A model generated the notes under the pieces. That model ran no database searches. It worked only from the letters and a program-made list of their open reading frames with translations, and was not told where the DNA came from. A stretch of DNA of 6,267 bases. It comes from Alphaproteobacteria bacterium. Its GTDB lineage: Bacteria; Pseudomonadota; Alphaproteobacteria; Rhizobiales; Xanthobacteraceae. Made by a program: the position numbers and the translations under genes. Positions within the stretch are counted from its first letter, which is position 1. Each line of letters opens with the position of its first letter. Of the stretch, positions 5,644 to 6,267 are shown piece after piece. The stretch lies in contig VAZH01000250.1 in NCBI GenBank assembly GCA_005884465.1, positions 1 to 6,267 of the forward strand, in the 5' to 3' direction.

Positions 5644-5780
5644 CCTGTTAAAAACTCCTCCACAATAAGCAACTGGTCTGATCGGCTCGGCAGCTCAAAG
5701 GAAGCGCTGTTTGAGAAATGCGAGACGCGTGGCGGAACGTCGTTATGCTGCTCGCGGGCGAACGTTTTGCGATCTGTTTG

Positions 5781-5808
5781 CTGCCCGCGGTCTTTTCCCG
5801 CGCGGCAG
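5781..5808 (+). other. Strong hairpin in the leader before the small membrane protein
   Basis: CTGCCCGCGG (5781-5790) pairs with CCGCG-C-GGCAG (5798-5808), ten pairs with one bulged base around a pyrimidine-rich loop. It lies about 45 bases before the ATG at 5854 and has no T-run after it. The rest of the leader (5644-5853) shows no gene. Confidence 0.5.
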
Positions 5809-5853
5809 TGCTCGGCGAAAAGGCGACTACAGCCGAGAACATGAGGTGTGACG

Positions 5854-6141
5854 ATGCCAACCGAGATGCAACGAAAGCAACCGAGCCAGGAGCAGGTACG
5901 CATCATAAAGCTTCACAAGCGCCGGGCCGATCGGTTCACATTGCTGTGGCTCGGTTTCGCTCTTCTGCTGCTCACGGGCTTTCAAGTTGTCCTCGACCAT
6001 TTGGCCATAGCTGCGGCGGAGCGGACGGGCGTGATGATACTACTGGCGCTGCTGATACTGATTGCCGCCGTTTGGCAGGCTGTTGGGCTGGGAGTCGCCG
6101 GGGCTCCCATGCTTATGAAAGGCATCAATCTGGAGCGATAG
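5854..6141 (+). CDS. Small two-helix membrane protein of unknown function
   Basis: This 95-residue protein is not a family I recognise. The ATG at 5854 is chosen because GAGGTG (5844-5849) sits at ideal distance; a GTG at 5848 lies inside that site. It has a polar, basic N-terminus (KLHKRRADR, residues 19-27), a first hydrophobic helix at about 29-47, a short loop with acidic and basic residues (DHLAIAAAER), a second helix at about 58-78, and a short tail. The basic N-terminus suggests both ends face the cytoplasm. It lies between the fluoride riboswitch and crcB, 47 bases before crcB, so co-transcription and a link to fluoride or membrane ion handling are inferred only from position. A longer overlapping frame (5718-6161) lacks such a pattern and is taken as a shadow. 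Confidence 0.75.
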   Translation: MPTEMQRKQPSQEQVRIIKLHKRRADRFTLLWLGFALLLLTGFQVVLDHLAIAAAERTGVMILLALLILIAAVWQAVGLGVAGAPMLMKGINLER

Positions 6142-6188
6142 CCTATGATGCAGGTCTGTAACCGAGGGCGCTTGGGGGCTTTTCAATC

Positions 6189-6267
6189 GTGGTAAGCGGG
6201 TTGATCTGTGTTGCGATTGGCAGCGCCTTGGGCGGCATCGCGCGGTACTTTCTGTCGGGTTTGGTGG
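6189..6267 (+). CDS. crcB: CrcB/Fluc fluoride channel, N-terminal part only
   Basis: The frame from GTG 6189 to the right edge gives 26 residues: a hydrophobic first helix with IGSALGGIARYFLSG (residues 10-24), the N-terminal G-x-x-x-G-x-x-RY signature of CrcB/Fluc proteins. These small four-helix proteins form antiparallel dimers that let fluoride leave the cell. An in-frame stop at 6159-6161 rules out a much longer N-terminus. GGGGG at 6174-6178 is a possible ribosome site ten bases before the GTG. The upstream fluoride riboswitch independently supports the call. The remaining roughly 100 residues are outside the window. Confidence 0.88.
   Translation, partial: MVSGLICVAIGSALGGIARYFLSGLV

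Noticed and set aside
5636..5650. AGGAG at 5639-5643 as a ribosome site masked by the riboswitch
   Set aside because: No ATG, GTG or TTG start codon lies at a usable distance downstream.
5499..5906. A 135-codon minus-strand frame across the fluoride region
   Set aside because: It is antisense to the riboswitch and to the small membrane protein start and has a random-looking composition.
5718..6161. A 147-codon plus-strand frame overlapping the small membrane protein
   Set aside because: Its second half is low-complexity R/H/G/S-rich sequence typical of a shadow; the 5854-6141 frame has a good ribosome site and two clear hydrophobic helices.
1..6267. CRISPR array, tRNA or rRNA genes
   Set aside because: No regularly spaced repeats and no tRNA- or rRNA-like sequences were recognised on either strand by eye.

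Overview
The window reads as an accessory stretch of a GC-rich alphaproteobacterial chromosome, probably Hyphomicrobiales (Bradyrhizobium-like). That placement is inferred from codon use, the style of the amino-sugar genes and the IS110-type element; no taxonomic marker is present.

Layout. (1) Positions 1-746, minus strand: an IS110-family DEDD transposase that runs off the left edge. Behind its start codon lies about 300 bp of non-coding DNA (747-1060) with several strong hairpins. This is where IS110-group elements carry their bridge RNA. (2) Positions 1061-3893, minus strand: three overlapping genes for amino-sugar catabolism, transcribed in the order BadF-type GlcNAc/MurNAc kinase, murQ-type MurNAc-6-P etherase, double-SIS GlcN-6-P deaminase. 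The last gene is broken by a frameshift at about 1675. (3) Positions 3894-4075: a 182-bp divergent promoter region with inverted repeats. (4) Positions 4076-5281, plus strand: nagA, GlcNAc-6-P deacetylase. (5) Positions 5282-5853: no protein gene, but a clear fluoride riboswitch (about 5573-5621) with an overlapping alternative hairpin, then a long leader. (6) Positions 5854-6141, plus strand: a small two-helix membrane protein of unknown function. (7) Position 6189 to the right edge, plus strand: the start of crcB, the Fluc fluoride channel.

How it works together. The kinase would make GlcNAc-6-P and possibly MurNAc-6-P. MurQ turns MurNAc-6-P into GlcNAc-6-P, NagA deacetylates it to GlcN-6-P, and the SIS enzyme makes fructose-6-P. 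With the SIS gene split, the last step is lost, works from two fragments, or is done elsewhere. The right-hand part is a separate fluoride-resistance unit: riboswitch, small membrane protein, crcB. The points most worth checking are the probable bridge RNA, the split SIS gene, and the riboswitch unit with its uncharacterised membrane protein.
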